The notes under the pieces are model-generated. The model was not told the origin of the DNA. It did not search any database and saw only the letters and a program-made list of their open reading frames with translations. DNA of 35,518 bases. It comes from JBBRWV01 sp038248985. GTDB taxonomy: Bacteria; Planctomycetota; Phycisphaerae; WQYP01. The stretch is from contig JBBRWV010000022.1 in the NCBI GenBank assembly GCA_038248985.1, positions 1 through 35,518 on the forward strand. The letters are read 5' to 3'. The position numbers and the translations under genes are program-made. How positions within the stretch are numbered: the stretch's first letter is position 1; the number at the start of each line of letters is the position of its first letter. This document shows positions 15,745 to 25,257 of the stretch, in pieces.

Positions 15745-16479
15745 ATGCCCAACGCCATCATTTATTGCGCGGTCCTCGAAGATGAAATTCTGGCCCTGAA
15801 TAAGGTACCCGCCTCCCATCTTTTCCCGCTCGAACAAGGGCTGCACAACACCCCGCCGCTATTGCGTGAACGCCTGCAACAAACCATCGACCTTATCGAA
15901 TCCACGCTCCATCCGGAGCAAATCATCCTCGCGTACGGTCTCTGCTCCCGCGGCACAGAGGCCATCGCCGCGCGGCACGCCCGCCTCATCATCCCCCGCG
16001 CCCATGACTGCATCACACTCCTCCTGGGCGCCAAAGAACGCTACGCCCAATACGTCGCCCAGCACCCCGGCACTTATTGGTATTCCCCCGGCTGGAACCG
16101 CCATCACGTTCCACCCGGCAAGGACCGCTACGATCGCCTCCTCGCGGAGTACCGCGCCAAGTTTTCCGCGGAAGATGCCGAGTTCCTCATGGAGACTGAG
16201 CAAGCCTGGTTCAACAATTACAACCTGGCCACCTACGTCGATATCGGCGTCACGCCCATCGAGCACGATCTCGCCTATACTCAGGAATGTGCCACCTGGC
16301 TCAAGTGGTCCTTTGACCACGTTCGCGGCGATCCCCAACTCCTGCAGGATCTTCTCGACGGCCCCTGGGATGATGCGCGATTTCTGGTTCTCCAACCCGG
16401 CGAGTCCCTCAAAATGACTGCCGACGATCAAATCATCACCCGCACCACGCTCACCATCGAAGGCCGACCACCGGCATAG
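15745..16479 (+). CDS. DUF1638 protein of corrinoid methyltransferase loci
   Basis: A 244-residue protein from ATG 15745; TTG 15727 is in frame but adds only six residues. Nothing like a ribosome site precedes it, whereas a -10-like TACAGT sits 6 bases upstream, which suggests leaderless translation. The DUF1638 signature is present: IILAYGLCSRGTEA (about 61-74) and IIPRAHDCITLLLGAKERY (about 83-101), with conserved Cys in YGLC and HDC. DUF1638 proteins are commonly found beside corrinoid methyltransferase genes. Their activity is not established, although the conserved Cys and His residues suggest metal or cofactor binding. The RACo-like gene follows after 42 bases, in the same direction. 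Confidence 0.8.
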   Translation: MPNAIIYCAVLEDEILALNKVPASHLFPLEQGLHNTPPLLRERLQQTIDLIESTLHPEQIILAYGLCSRGTEAIAARHARLIIPRAHDCITLLLGAKERYAQYVAQHPGTYWYSPGWNRHHVPPGKDRYDRLLAEYRAKFSAEDAEFLMETEQAWFNNYNLATYVDIGVTPIEHDLAYTQECATWLKWSFDHVRGDPQLLQDLLDGPWDDARFLVLQPGESLKMTADDQIITRTTLTIEGRPPA

Positions 16480-16521
16480 ACGCCCTCCACGCCAAAAATA
16501 CTCCGTAAGGACCCGTGCTGT

Positions 16522-18150
16522 ATGAACCACTACACCCTCCACGTCCTCACGCCCGCCGCACCGCACGAAATCCACGTCCCGCGCAACAACCATCAATCGC
16601 TGGCCGATATTCTCCGGCATCACGGCCTGCCGCTCAACGTCCGCTGCGGGCAGCGCGGCCTTTGCGAAGGCTGCCTCCTCGAACTCCACAAGGGCAGTAT
16701 TCAGCACCTGCGCCGCGAGGAAACGCTCGACGCCGCCACTCCGCTGGAGATCCGCGGCTGCGACTACCGCCCCCTTTCCGACCTTACGCTGCACGTGCCG
16801 CAGCGCTCGCTCGTATCCTACACGCCGCAAATTCTCGACGGCTACGCCATCCGTATTCCGTACGCGCGCGACCCACTCTCTCACACGCCCCTGGGCCTGG
16901 CCATCGACATCGGCACCACCACCGTCGCCGTCATGCTCGTCGATCTCACCACCGCCAAAGTCCTCACTCGCGGCACCGCATTCAATGCACAGATGCACTT
17001 CGGTGATGATGTCGTCACGCGCATTTCCCTGTGCATGCAAGACCCGGCGATGCTTCGCCGCCTGCAGGAATCCATCATCGATTCCACCCTCACGCCGCTC
17101 ATCGATGATGCGTTGAAGCGTGCGGAGCGCACCGGCGATGACATCGGTGCCATCACCGTCGCCGGCAACACCACGATGCTGCACATCCTCGCGGGCGTCG
17201 ATCCTTCACCCCTGGGCGTCTCGCCATTCACCCCCCGCTTCACGGAATATCGCATCCTCCCCGCGCAACCACTCTTCGGCAAGGGACGTTCCAAACTGCC
17301 CAACGCACTGCTCCATCTGCTTCCTTCCGCCACCGCGTACATCGGCGCCGATATCGTCGCCGGGCTCGTCTCCACCGGCATGGCGTATGAATCCACCACG
17401 GCCCTGCTGGTCGACATCGGGACCAATGGCGAAATCGTCCTCCGCAAAGATGATCAGCTACTGGGCTGCGCCACCGCAGCGGGGCCGGCGTTCGAAGGGG
17501 CGCGTCTTTCCTCCGGCATGCGCGCCGGCGACGGCACCATCACCGCCATCCGCCTCACCCCCCACGCGCCCAATCATCATCTGGAATGGATCGGCCAGGC
17601 CAACCGCCGGCACCCCACCGGTCTCTGCGGATCGGCCTATATCGATTTCCTCGCCGAAGGCCGCCGCACCGGACTGCTTTCCACCACCGGCCGTTTCCTC
17701 CGCGATACGGAGCACGATTCGCACTGGCAACTCAACGGCTCCTCCGCGGCGTATTGCGTCGCGCTGGGCCAGGGCAAACGCCCCATCGTCGTCACCGACT
17801 GCGATGTGGCCTCACTTCTCTCCGCCAAAGCCGCCATCGCTGCAGGCATCACCCTGCTGCTCGAGCACGCCCACATTCAGCCGGCCGACGTCCAGCACCT
17901 TTATCTGGCGGGGGGTTTCGGCACCCACATGAACGCGGCCAACGCCATCGCCATCGGCCTGCTTCCCGGCTTCACTAAAAAGCAGATCATCCCGGTGGGT
18001 AACACCTCTTTGGCGGGCGCTTACCTCGCGTTGACCGACCAATCCCTGCTCCTCGACATGTCCAAATGTGCCCGGCAGGTTTCCACGCTCGAACTCAACT
18101 TGCTCCCGACATTTCAGGACACCTACATCGACGCGCTTTCCCTCCCGTGA
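16522..18150 (+). CDS. RACo-like corrinoid activation protein, 2Fe-2S and ASKHA domains
   Basis: A 542-residue ATP-dependent reductive activator of corrinoid proteins (DUF4445/RACo family). An N-terminal ferredoxin-like domain has Cys42, Cys48 and Cys51 (RCGQRGLCEGC) plus Cys80 (IRGCDY), the ligands of a 2Fe-2S cluster. From about residue 125 comes the ASKHA domain, with phosphate loops LAIDIGTTTVAV and LLVDIGTNGEI and a C-terminal LAGGFGTHMNAANAIAIGLL. Such proteins reduce accidentally oxidised Co(II) corrinoid protein back to Co(I). The expected client is the corrinoid protein at 14998-15621, transcribed divergently. AAGGA lies 10 bases before the ATG. The protein looks complete. Confidence 0.9.
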   Translation: MNHYTLHVLTPAAPHEIHVPRNNHQSLADILRHHGLPLNVRCGQRGLCEGCLLELHKGSIQHLRREETLDAATPLEIRGCDYRPLSDLTLHVPQRSLVSYTPQILDGYAIRIPYARDPLSHTPLGLAIDIGTTTVAVMLVDLTTAKVLTRGTAFNAQMHFGDDVVTRISLCMQDPAMLRRLQESIIDSTLTPLIDDALKRAERTGDDIGAITVAGNTTMLHILAGVDPSPLGVSPFTPRFTEYRILPAQPLFGKGRSKLPNALLHLLPSATAYIGADIVAGLVSTGMAYESTTALLVDIGTNGEIVLRKDDQLLGCATAAGPAFEGARLSSGMRAGDGTITAIRLTPHAPNHHLEWIGQANRRHPTGLCGSAYIDFLAEGRRTGLLSTTGRFLRDTEHDSHWQLNGSSAAYCVALGQGKRPIVVTDCDVASLLSAKAAIAAGITLLLEHAHIQPADVQHLYLAGGFGTHMNAANAIAIGLLPGFTKKQIIPVGNTSLAGAYLALTDQSLLLDMSKCARQVSTLELNLLPTFQDTYIDALSLP

Positions 18151-18170
18151 AGATCGCGCCCAAAAAAGAA

Positions 18171-18206
18171 CGGGCCCCGGTGGATTTCGCAATCCACCGG
18201 GGCCCG
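18171..18206. terminator. Strong GC hairpin after the activator gene
   Basis: A perfect 16-bp stem with a 4-base TCGC loop: 18171-18186 pairs with 18191-18206. It starts 21 bases after the stop of the RACo-like gene. On the plus strand no T-run follows (CGTATTCAC), but A6GAA precedes it, so on the minus strand the hairpin is followed by TTCTTTTTT. It looks best as a terminator for minus-strand or bidirectional use. Protection from antisense reading into the activator gene is one possible role. Confidence 0.55.
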
Positions 18207-18309
18207 CGTATTCACATGGTGAACAACCTTGTTACCCCCGACGCCGCGCCAGTCAGAATTTCGTCATTCTGAATTATTGCTTCATACCCCGCGCTTCCCG
18301 CCCTCACGC

Positions 18310-18315
18310 TACAAT
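18310..18315 (+). promoter_or_regulatory. Possible -10 box of the metallo-hydrolase gene
   Basis: TACAAT within CACGCTACAATAC lies 29 bases upstream of the ATG at 18345. The same CGCTACAAT core occurs right before the cyclase gene at 31102. A good -35 box was not found. Confidence 0.35.
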
Positions 18316-18344
18316 ACCCGCTCCTCACCCGCGAAAGGCTAAGG

Positions 18345-19226
18345 ATGGCTCTCGAACTCTGTGTCCTCGGCTCGGGCAGCAGCGGCAACTCCACACTCGT
18401 CCGCTCCGCCCAGGGCTCCTTCCTTATCGATGCGGGCTTTGGGCCCCGCGTCACGGAGCAACGCCTCCACGGCACCGGCGTCCAAATCCAACACCTCCGC
18501 GCCATCCTCCTCACCCACCTCGATTCCGACCATTTCAACCTCAACTGGTTCCGTACCCTCGTCGCCCACAACATCCGCGTCTACTGTGACCGCCGCAAAC
18601 TTCGCGAAATCACCCACGCGCCCGAATTCCGCGACCTGTCGCTCCGCCTGCCCGACATCGCCGCCCAACTCCTGCCCCTGCTCACCCCCTTTGACCCTCT
18701 CCCCTTCGAGCCTGTACCCGGCGTTACCGTCCATCCCCTCCCCCTCGCCCACGACTCCACGGGCTCCCACGGCTTCGTCCTCACCTGCCAGTCCTACCGC
18801 GTGGGCTATGCCACCGACCTGGGCCATGTGCCTCCGGAGCTCATCGAATTCTTCACCGATGTCGACGCCCTCCTTCTCGAAGCCAACTACGATCCCGAAA
18901 TGCAAATCCACAGCCCCCGGCCCTACTATCTCAAACAACGCATCATGGGCGGCACCGGCCACCTCTCCAACGAACAAGCCCGCGCCGCCATCCGGGCGAT
19001 TCTCGACCGCACGGAATCACTGCGCGGCCCCGAACGCCTCCCCCGCCACATCGTCCTGCTGCACCGCAGCCGCCAATGCAACTGCCCCAAGCTCGTCGAA
19101 TCTTTTTTTGAACAAGACCCGCGCGTCGCCCGCGTGCTCACCCTGGCCCATCAAACCACCAGCACCGGCTGGCTGCACCTGCGTGTCCCCAAGATCCTCG
19201 CCATCCAAGCGCGTCTCTGGGACTAG
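18345..19226 (+). CDS. Metallo-beta-lactamase-fold hydrolase, YycJ/WalJ-like
   Basis: A 293-residue protein. It begins LCVLGSGSSGNSTLV, the standard start of the YycJ (WalJ) branch. Metal ligands are in THLDSDHF (HxDxDH), LAHDSTGSHGF, ATDLGHV and the GHLSN segment. YycJ-type enzymes are exonuclease-like phosphodiesterases linked to DNA repair or cell-division coordination, but the family is broad. AAAGG lies 6 bases before the ATG. The 3' end overlaps the convergent oxidoreductase gene by 4 bases. It is not obviously part of the corrinoid locus, since a strong hairpin separates them. Confidence 0.85.
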   Translation: MALELCVLGSGSSGNSTLVRSAQGSFLIDAGFGPRVTEQRLHGTGVQIQHLRAILLTHLDSDHFNLNWFRTLVAHNIRVYCDRRKLREITHAPEFRDLSLRLPDIAAQLLPLLTPFDPLPFEPVPGVTVHPLPLAHDSTGSHGFVLTCQSYRVGYATDLGHVPPELIEFFTDVDALLLEANYDPEMQIHSPRPYYLKQRIMGGTGHLSNEQARAAIRAILDRTESLRGPERLPRHIVLLHRSRQCNCPKLVESFFEQDPRVARVLTLAHQTTSTGWLHLRVPKILAIQARLWD

Positions 19227-20257
19227 CGCGTCGGCCCGGCCAAGGCGTATGGGCGTGGATCTATTTCCACGATCCGCCCCTGATCGGCCGCATCGCGGGC
19301 ACACAAGCACACATGCGTCAACCAAAAACCGCGTTGCATATTCTCTGATTGCTCCGTCGGCTTCTCGCGCAGGTTCTTCAAAAAGTCTGCATACAACGCC
19401 GACTTCGCGGTCGCCGGCAGGTTTTGTGGCGGGCCATCCATGGTCGTAATAGTCCCTTCGCCCCGCTCCAAGCTCGCCTCGATCGTTCCCTTTGTTCCCA
19501 CGATCCGTATCCAGTCATCACCCCACGTCGCCGCCGCCTCGGGCCGCAAGAGATCAATGCTGACAGTCGCCTGTCCGCCCCCGCTCAGTCGCAGCATCAG
19601 GCCGCAATTGTCTTCGCACTCTGGCCGCTCGGGATGGCCCACGTTCGACTGCATCGCCGCGACCGCCGCAAAAGTCTGCCCCGTCGCCGCCTCGATAAAA
19701 TCCAAGGCGTGAATCCCGATCCACCCGATCGTTCCCCCATACAAGCTCCGCTTCCCAAACCACTCCGGTCGACCACCCCACTTGTAACTTTTTCGCGCAT
19801 TCACCAGCGCGATTTTGCCGAGCCGCCCGCTGTTGATCGCTTCGCGCGCTGCCCGAACAAGCGGATTCACCCGGTTGGCCAACATCGGAATGCATTGCAC
19901 CTTCGCCCGCACCACCGTTTCATACAGCTCCGCCAGCGCCGCATGATCGATCGCCAGCGGCTTCTCACAAATCAAGTGGCACCCCGCCCGCGCCGCATCC
20001 ATCGCCACGGCCGCGATCCGATCCAGCCGCGTCCCCACGATCACCACCTCCGGCTTTGCCTCGCGCAGCATCTGCCGATAATCCTCATACACCTTCGCCG
20101 TCTTGACCGACTCGAACTGGCGGAAATGAGCAATCTCCTCCTCGGGCAACGTCTTGGCAATGCCCACCAATTCGCATCCGCCCAGCGCCTCCATTTGTTG
20201 CAGCACGCCCGACGCATGGCCCCATCCTCCGATCATCGCAATTCTCAACGGCTTCAT
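19223..20257 (-). CDS. Gfo/Idh/MocA-family oxidoreductase
   Basis: A 344-residue NAD(P)-dependent oxidoreductase. The Rossmann start is RIAMIGGWGHASGVLQQ, and the conserved EKPLAID loop carries the catalytic Lys. The C-terminal domain contains GGTIGWIGIHALDFIEAATG, with the His expected near the active site. Gfo/Idh/MocA enzymes oxidise sugars, inositols or their acids and are numerous in polysaccharide-degrading PVC bacteria. AGGA lies shortly before the ATG. The gene is divergent from a second family member (20488), with a 230-base spacer that must hold both promoters. The substrate cannot be read from the sequence. Confidence 0.88.
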   Translation of the reverse strand: MKPLRIAMIGGWGHASGVLQQMEALGGCELVGIAKTLPEEEIAHFRQFESVKTAKVYEDYRQMLREAKPEVVIVGTRLDRIAAVAMDAARAGCHLICEKPLAIDHAALAELYETVVRAKVQCIPMLANRVNPLVRAAREAINSGRLGKIALVNARKSYKWGGRPEWFGKRSLYGGTIGWIGIHALDFIEAATGQTFAAVAAMQSNVGHPERPECEDNCGLMLRLSGGGQATVSIDLLRPEAAATWGDDWIRIVGTKGTIEASLERGEGTITTMDGPPQNLPATAKSALYADFLKNLREKPTEQSENMQRGFWLTHVCLCARDAADQGRIVEIDPRPYALAGPTR

Positions 20258-20487
20258 TTATCCTGCCTTCACAAAAACCAGAGACCCTCGTTCCTTTACG
20301 TCCAATACATTACACGAAATAATCTTATCCGACTTTGGTGGGGGAACGACCTACCCTCGCGGCACACCTCCCCACGCAACCAACCGCCGACTGTTGCGTT
20401 ATGGATATACGGGTATTTTTCCAGGTTCGCGCTGCTCTCGGAACTTCCTCTACTCCGCAGCGATGCCACTTCAGAATAGGGCCTCCC

Positions 20488-21531
20488 ATGCAACGCATTT
20501 CGCTCGCCATCGTCGGCCTTCGCTTCGGCAGCCGCATGGCCGACACCATGCTCAAATCTCCGGCCAACCACTTCGTCCAGCTTGCGGCGTTGTGCGACAA
20601 AGATCCCGCGCTCCTTCAGGCCGCCACGCAACGCACCGGTCTCCCCGGCTTTTCTGACCTGGACACGCTTCTTGCCAACCCCACCATCGAGGCCATCGCG
20701 CTTTTCACGGGCCCCAACAACCGCGCCGCCCTGATCCGCCGCATCATCCGCGTCGGCAAACACGTCCTCACCACCAAGCCCTTCGAGCGTGATCCCGACG
20801 CCGCGCTGCAAATTCTTCTCGAAGCCCAGAAACTCGGGCGCGTCGTGCATCTGAATTCGCCCGGGCCCGAACTCAGCGCCGACCTCCGCCAGATCCGCAT
20901 CTGGCAGAACGAACACACTCTGGGACGCATCATCGGGTGTCGCCGCTCCGTCTGGGCTTCCTATCATGAGCAGGCCGACGGCACCTGGTATGACGACCCC
21001 GCCCTCTGCCCCGTCGCTCCGATTTTCCGCCTCGGCATCTACGCCATCAACGATCTCGTGCGCCTCCTCGGCCCGGCGGACAAAGTGCAGGTCCTTCACT
21101 CGCGCCTCCTCACCGGCCGCCCGACTCCCGACAACGCCCAGCTCGGCATCCTCTTCAAGAGCGGTGCCATCGCCAACATCTACGCATCCTTCTGTATCAA
21201 TGACGGCCAGTTTTACCGCAACTCCCTCACCCTTAACTTCGAAAACGGCACCATCTTCCGCAACGTCGGCCCGCTCAATCCCGAAACCGCCCATCACAAA
21301 GCCACCATGCAGCTCGTGACCGGCACCGGCTTCAGCGTCCAACATCCTGTCGCCGACACCGCAGGCCTCGACGACGTCAGCGGCGATTACCAGTGGGAAG
21401 CGTTCGTCAAAGCCATCCGCGGCGAACCCCTGCACGACCAAGTCACCCCCGAGCAAATCGTGGCCGGCCTCCGTATCATCGGCGCCATGGCCCGCGCCGA
21501 AAAATCCGGTGCCACCGAAACCGTCGGATGA
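20488..21531 (+). CDS. Gfo/Idh/MocA-family oxidoreductase
   Basis: A 347-residue oxidoreductase starting at ATG 20488, where the Rossmann strand begins (ISLAIVGLRFGSRMADTM). The open frame continues upstream to 20335 but that part is not family-like. The usual EKP is replaced by TKPFERDP, so the catalytic Lys is kept but the preceding Glu is Thr, as seen in a subset of the family. The C-terminal part (IFRLGIYAINDLVRLLGPADK) is the substrate domain. It is distantly related to its divergent neighbour, so this is not a recent duplication. Its 3' end converges on the large exported protein gene with 19 bases between stops. Substrate unknown, probably a carbohydrate. Confidence 0.85.
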   Translation: MQRISLAIVGLRFGSRMADTMLKSPANHFVQLAALCDKDPALLQAATQRTGLPGFSDLDTLLANPTIEAIALFTGPNNRAALIRRIIRVGKHVLTTKPFERDPDAALQILLEAQKLGRVVHLNSPGPELSADLRQIRIWQNEHTLGRIIGCRRSVWASYHEQADGTWYDDPALCPVAPIFRLGIYAINDLVRLLGPADKVQVLHSRLLTGRPTPDNAQLGILFKSGAIANIYASFCINDGQFYRNSLTLNFENGTIFRNVGPLNPETAHHKATMQLVTGTGFSVQHPVADTAGLDDVSGDYQWEAFVKAIRGEPLHDQVTPEQIVAGLRIIGAMARAEKSGATETVG

Positions 21532-21550
21532 ACGCGCGGCACGCCGTCTC

Positions 21551-24500
21551 CTATTTCTCCGCCTTTCCAAACTCCTCGATCACTGCCGTCACCGCCTTCA
21601 CCGCATCCTCCCCATTCCCCGCGATGAACAACTTCCTGCCCGTTGCATCCTTGTACTTCAACACCTGATACTCCGCCCCCACCCGGCCCTGCCCCACGCG
21701 CCATCCATCCTTTGTCATCAATCCATAGCGACGCGACAATGACACCACTGCGCGCCCCTTGCCCGGCCACGCATACGTCGCCGTAAACGGCAGATGCGCC
21801 CCGTAATGATTTCCCCAGTTCCAGAACGATCCCTGCATCGCCATGTCGTTGTTCGTCCAATCATCACCAATGAAAATAGACGCATCTCCCGAATGCTCCG
21901 TCTTCTCATTCTTGTTTTTCGCATCCGCCGTCGTCGTCTGCTCGCTTATCGAAGCCTCCACGCCCCAGCGATCCTTCATGGACGCGGCCAATTTCTCCGC
22001 CGCCGCCTTGTTCGCTTCCTGCCCATAACTGATCACCAGCTTCTTCTTCGTGGCGCCCAGCTCCTTCAACCACGGCCCGATCTCCCCCGGCGTCAGATTG
22101 ACCACCGCCGCCGGAGTTTTCCCCTCGCCCAGCGCCTTGCACGCCGCGATCACCTGTGCCTTGGTCCGCCCCGGAAATGTCGCCGCAGCAAAAACTACCA
22201 CCGTCGGCTTCTCGCTCACCGCCAGCATCATGATGTGGCCGCTCGGTAACGACACATTGAACCGCACGCCGGTCGCATCCTTCTCAAAACCTACCGGCAC
22301 GTTCCGCGCCACATCCCAAAGCGCCTGGATCTTCGGATTGTTAATCCGGCACTGATACGTGTGCTTCGCCAGAAACATGTTCACCGCGCCGCGCGGGCTG
22401 ATGTAATGCACCTCCCGCGTCGAAATTCCCAGGAAAGTCGTCGTCAACCCCGCACGCTGCCGCGGGAAAAACCGCAACGCCAGGTCTAGTGTCTCCTGCT
22501 CCAGATCAATCTCATGCTCCGCCCGCAGGTCGCCCACCGTCCGCACATAAAACCAATCACCCGACGTCTGTGACAACCCCTTCGGCAGCGACAACCCCAG
22601 CGCATTCGCCTCCTTCCCCTTGAACCGCTCCACCGATGCCGATTCCACCGCGTACTCCGGCTTGTACTTCAACTCCTTGGTAACAAAATCAAGCAGCCAC
22701 GCGGTACGCGAAACCAACTGCGCCTCGCGCACAAAGCCACTGTACGTGCGGTAGAACGTGATGCTCGTGCGCTCCGCCTCCACCGCCTCCTTCCCGAACG
22801 GATACCCCAGCGTCACCGCCACCCCCTTGCCAAATTCATTCCGCGTGATCGCCGGTTTGCCGCTCGCATACTTCGCCACCACCGCCGCCTTGCCCGGCTT
22901 TAACACTTCAAACGCCGGCTTGCGATCCGTCGACTGCGCATCATTGCCCGAGAAAATTCCCCGCGGGATCGAAATCCCCAGTGGCGTCCCCGCTACCGCC
23001 TCGCTCGTGGTCCCGTCCACCCCCGTGCCCAGCACCTCCTCCAATGCCGGTGTCGCCAAAACTTTTCCATACTCATCCGTCTTCCCCGGCACCGTCGACG
23101 CCACCAGCGTCCCGCCCGCGCTCACCCAGTCGCTGATCTCCCGCGCCACTGTCGCATCCATCGCCCGCGCGCCTGGCAATACCAACACCTCCAACTTGCT
23201 GTTCTTCAAGCCCCCGGACCGAATAAACCGCTCATCAACCCGCGTGTACGAGAACTTCGCCGACACCAGCATCCAATCCCATCCCAGGTATTCGTGATAG
23301 ATCGGGCCATCCGCCAGATCAAACGTCGCGCGCGGCAACATCAATCCAATTCGCTGCGGCACCGGCGCCGTGTTCGCCACCGTCGGCCCCACGTGGTACA
23401 CCAACTGATTGCTCAGCCAATGATTCCCCACGCTGTGCCACCCCATCTGATAATCCATGTACCCATGTGCCACCCAGTCATAAAAATACCGCGTCAAATT
23501 CGCCGGATCGCGAAAATTGATCCACAGGTAATCGCGATACATGCTCTCAATGCTGTCGCTCGGCCGCGTGCCAAAACCCACCGGCCCGACGCTGCGAATC
23601 ATAAACGGCTGCTCCTCATTCCGCGGCCCCGTCGCCGTCCACTGCGCCAAGTCGTCGGTCTCGCCCTGAAACCCACCCCATTTCGCTTCCCCATTGTTCG
23701 AAATCCCGTCGTGATCGCCGAACTGCCGCATCTCGCGAATGATCAGCTTGTCCGGAAACGCCGCCGCGATCAGCTTCGCTTTGATCGCCAAGTATTCCGC
23801 CACCCACGCCCGCCGAAAGTGCATGTACTCGACTTGCAGCGGAGGCACCGCCCCCTTGCCTTCCGCCAGCGTCAACTTCGCGTCTGGCAGTTCCACCGCG
23901 GCGAACGACTGATGCGCTGTCCCCGCCGCCGCGTTCAGTTTCTCAATCGTTCCAAAGCGCTCCGTCAAAAACTTCTGCCATCGGGCCTTGCTCAAGTCGG
24001 AGTAGTCCACCTGCTCGGCGAGCTTCGCCGAATCTCCCTGCTCCAGGTGAATCGCCGCGATCGCCGCGTACAACCCCTCCTGCTTCAAATTTGCCGCCAT
24101 CGCCTTCAGATATTCCCCATATTCTCCCGCCACTGCCGGATTCATCAACTGCACGCCCCCAAACAAAAACGTCTTCCCCGTTTTATCCCGACCCGTCAGA
24201 GATGCCGCCGCATCTTCCTCCAAATACGCCGGCAACGACGGGGCATACAAATTCCAGATCCATTGCTTTTGCTTCAACAACTCCTGCCGCTCCGCCCCCA
24301 GCTGCGCCTCGGTTCGTCGCCCCGCCAGCGTGGGCAACTCCAGCAACAACTTCCCGCCCCGCTCCGATACCATCTTCACAATCCCATTGAACATCGCCCA
24401 ATCATATTGCCCCTTGGCCGTGCAGTTATAACCCCACGCCCCGATCGGCCGCTCCGGACTGAAAAACTCCACCCCCGCCGAATGCATCTTCGCCACCATG

Positions 24501-25195
24501 TACCCCGGTGCCAGCGACAACCGATCATTCCATATTTTCACCTGCGATTCCGCATGCGGATCCAACGCAAGCCGTATGCCGATCCCCGGCCCCGCCTTCC
24601 GCCAAGCTTCACGCTCCGCATTCGCCCATGGTATCCCCGCTGTCTCCACCGCCTTGAGCCCACGCTGCTCCCCCGCCGCGCGCAACTGCGCCTCCAGTTT
24701 CCCCTTCATCGCCTCCGCTTCGGTCGCGTACGCCACCACCTCTCTCGATGCCAGCGCCAACTCGTTCTTCCAAAAACCCACATCCTCCATTAACCGTGGC
24801 TCATCCCGTGAATCCCGCGCCAACCGCACGCTCTCAATCCCATCGTCCACACACTTCACCAACTCATACAAACGCACCCCCCGCTTTACCAACTTCTCCA
24901 CATCCTCCTGCACCTTCGCATCCGTCCACGGCCCCAAATACCCGCTATAAGATCTGCACGCCAGCGCCGCATCCCACCCCACGCCCGCTCCCAGACGCAC
25001 CGTCTCAGCATCCTCCACCAGCGCCGTCACTTCTAGATTGTGATACTCGGGCAACACATCAACTGCCGATGTCGCCACCCGCGCCGGTGCCACCTCCGCT
25101 TGGGTTAAACTCAATGCCCCACTCATTCCCACCGCCGCCATGATCCCCGCCAATACCACCATCCTCCGCGCCCGCTCAAATCGTGCATTTCGCAT
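21551..25195 (-). CDS. Large exported GH42-like glycosidase
   Basis: About 1214 residues from ATG 25195, which has GAAGGA 9 bases upstream; ATG 25201 and the in-frame ATG 25240 are alternatives. The N-terminus has a signal peptide: RMVVLAGIMAAVGMSGALSL, then an Ala-rich stretch. The middle resembles a GH42/GH-A-like TIM barrel, with carboxylates in AAIHLEQGDS and IIREMRQFGDHDG as candidate catalytic residues. Next comes a glutamine-amidotransferase-like domain (IGLMLPRATFDLADGP, LEVLVLPGARAMD, WVSAGGTLVAS), as in the trimerisation domain of GH42 enzymes. The last 400 residues are beta-rich and unassigned. It probably acts outside the cell or in the periplasm on plant or algal glycans. It lies downstream of and close to another exported gene. 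Confidence 0.65.
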   Translation of the reverse strand: MRNARFERARRMVVLAGIMAAVGMSGALSLTQAEVAPARVATSAVDVLPEYHNLEVTALVEDAETVRLGAGVGWDAALACRSYSGYLGPWTDAKVQEDVEKLVKRGVRLYELVKCVDDGIESVRLARDSRDEPRLMEDVGFWKNELALASREVVAYATEAEAMKGKLEAQLRAAGEQRGLKAVETAGIPWANAEREAWRKAGPGIGIRLALDPHAESQVKIWNDRLSLAPGYMVAKMHSAGVEFFSPERPIGAWGYNCTAKGQYDWAMFNGIVKMVSERGGKLLLELPTLAGRRTEAQLGAERQELLKQKQWIWNLYAPSLPAYLEEDAAASLTGRDKTGKTFLFGGVQLMNPAVAGEYGEYLKAMAANLKQEGLYAAIAAIHLEQGDSAKLAEQVDYSDLSKARWQKFLTERFGTIEKLNAAAGTAHQSFAAVELPDAKLTLAEGKGAVPPLQVEYMHFRRAWVAEYLAIKAKLIAAAFPDKLIIREMRQFGDHDGISNNGEAKWGGFQGETDDLAQWTATGPRNEEQPFMIRSVGPVGFGTRPSDSIESMYRDYLWINFRDPANLTRYFYDWVAHGYMDYQMGWHSVGNHWLSNQLVYHVGPTVANTAPVPQRIGLMLPRATFDLADGPIYHEYLGWDWMLVSAKFSYTRVDERFIRSGGLKNSKLEVLVLPGARAMDATVAREISDWVSAGGTLVASTVPGKTDEYGKVLATPALEEVLGTGVDGTTSEAVAGTPLGISIPRGIFSGNDAQSTDRKPAFEVLKPGKAAVVAKYASGKPAITRNEFGKGVAVTLGYPFGKEAVEAERTSITFYRTYSGFVREAQLVSRTAWLLDFVTKELKYKPEYAVESASVERFKGKEANALGLSLPKGLSQTSGDWFYVRTVGDLRAEHEIDLEQETLDLALRFFPRQRAGLTTTFLGISTREVHYISPRGAVNMFLAKHTYQCRINNPKIQALWDVARNVPVGFEKDATGVRFNVSLPSGHIMMLAVSEKPTVVVFAAATFPGRTKAQVIAACKALGEGKTPAAVVNLTPGEIGPWLKELGATKKKLVISYGQEANKAAAEKLAASMKDRWGVEASISEQTTTADAKNKNEKTEHSGDASIFIGDDWTNNDMAMQGSFWNWGNHYGAHLPFTATYAWPGKGRAVVSLSRRYGLMTKDGWRVGQGRVGAEYQVLKYKDATGRKLFIAGNGEDAVKAVTAVIEEFGKAEK

Positions 25196-25257
25196 ATTCA
25201 TCAATCCTTCAACCAGTCCGGAATTCTCATCAATCTTCAAACATAATTATCTAACTA

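Noticed and set aside
23294..24793. Long plus-strand open frame of 499 codons rich in Arg, Pro and His.
   Set aside because: It lies wholly antisense to the exported GH42-like gene. High GC in the third codon position produces such frames; no domain or start signal supports it.
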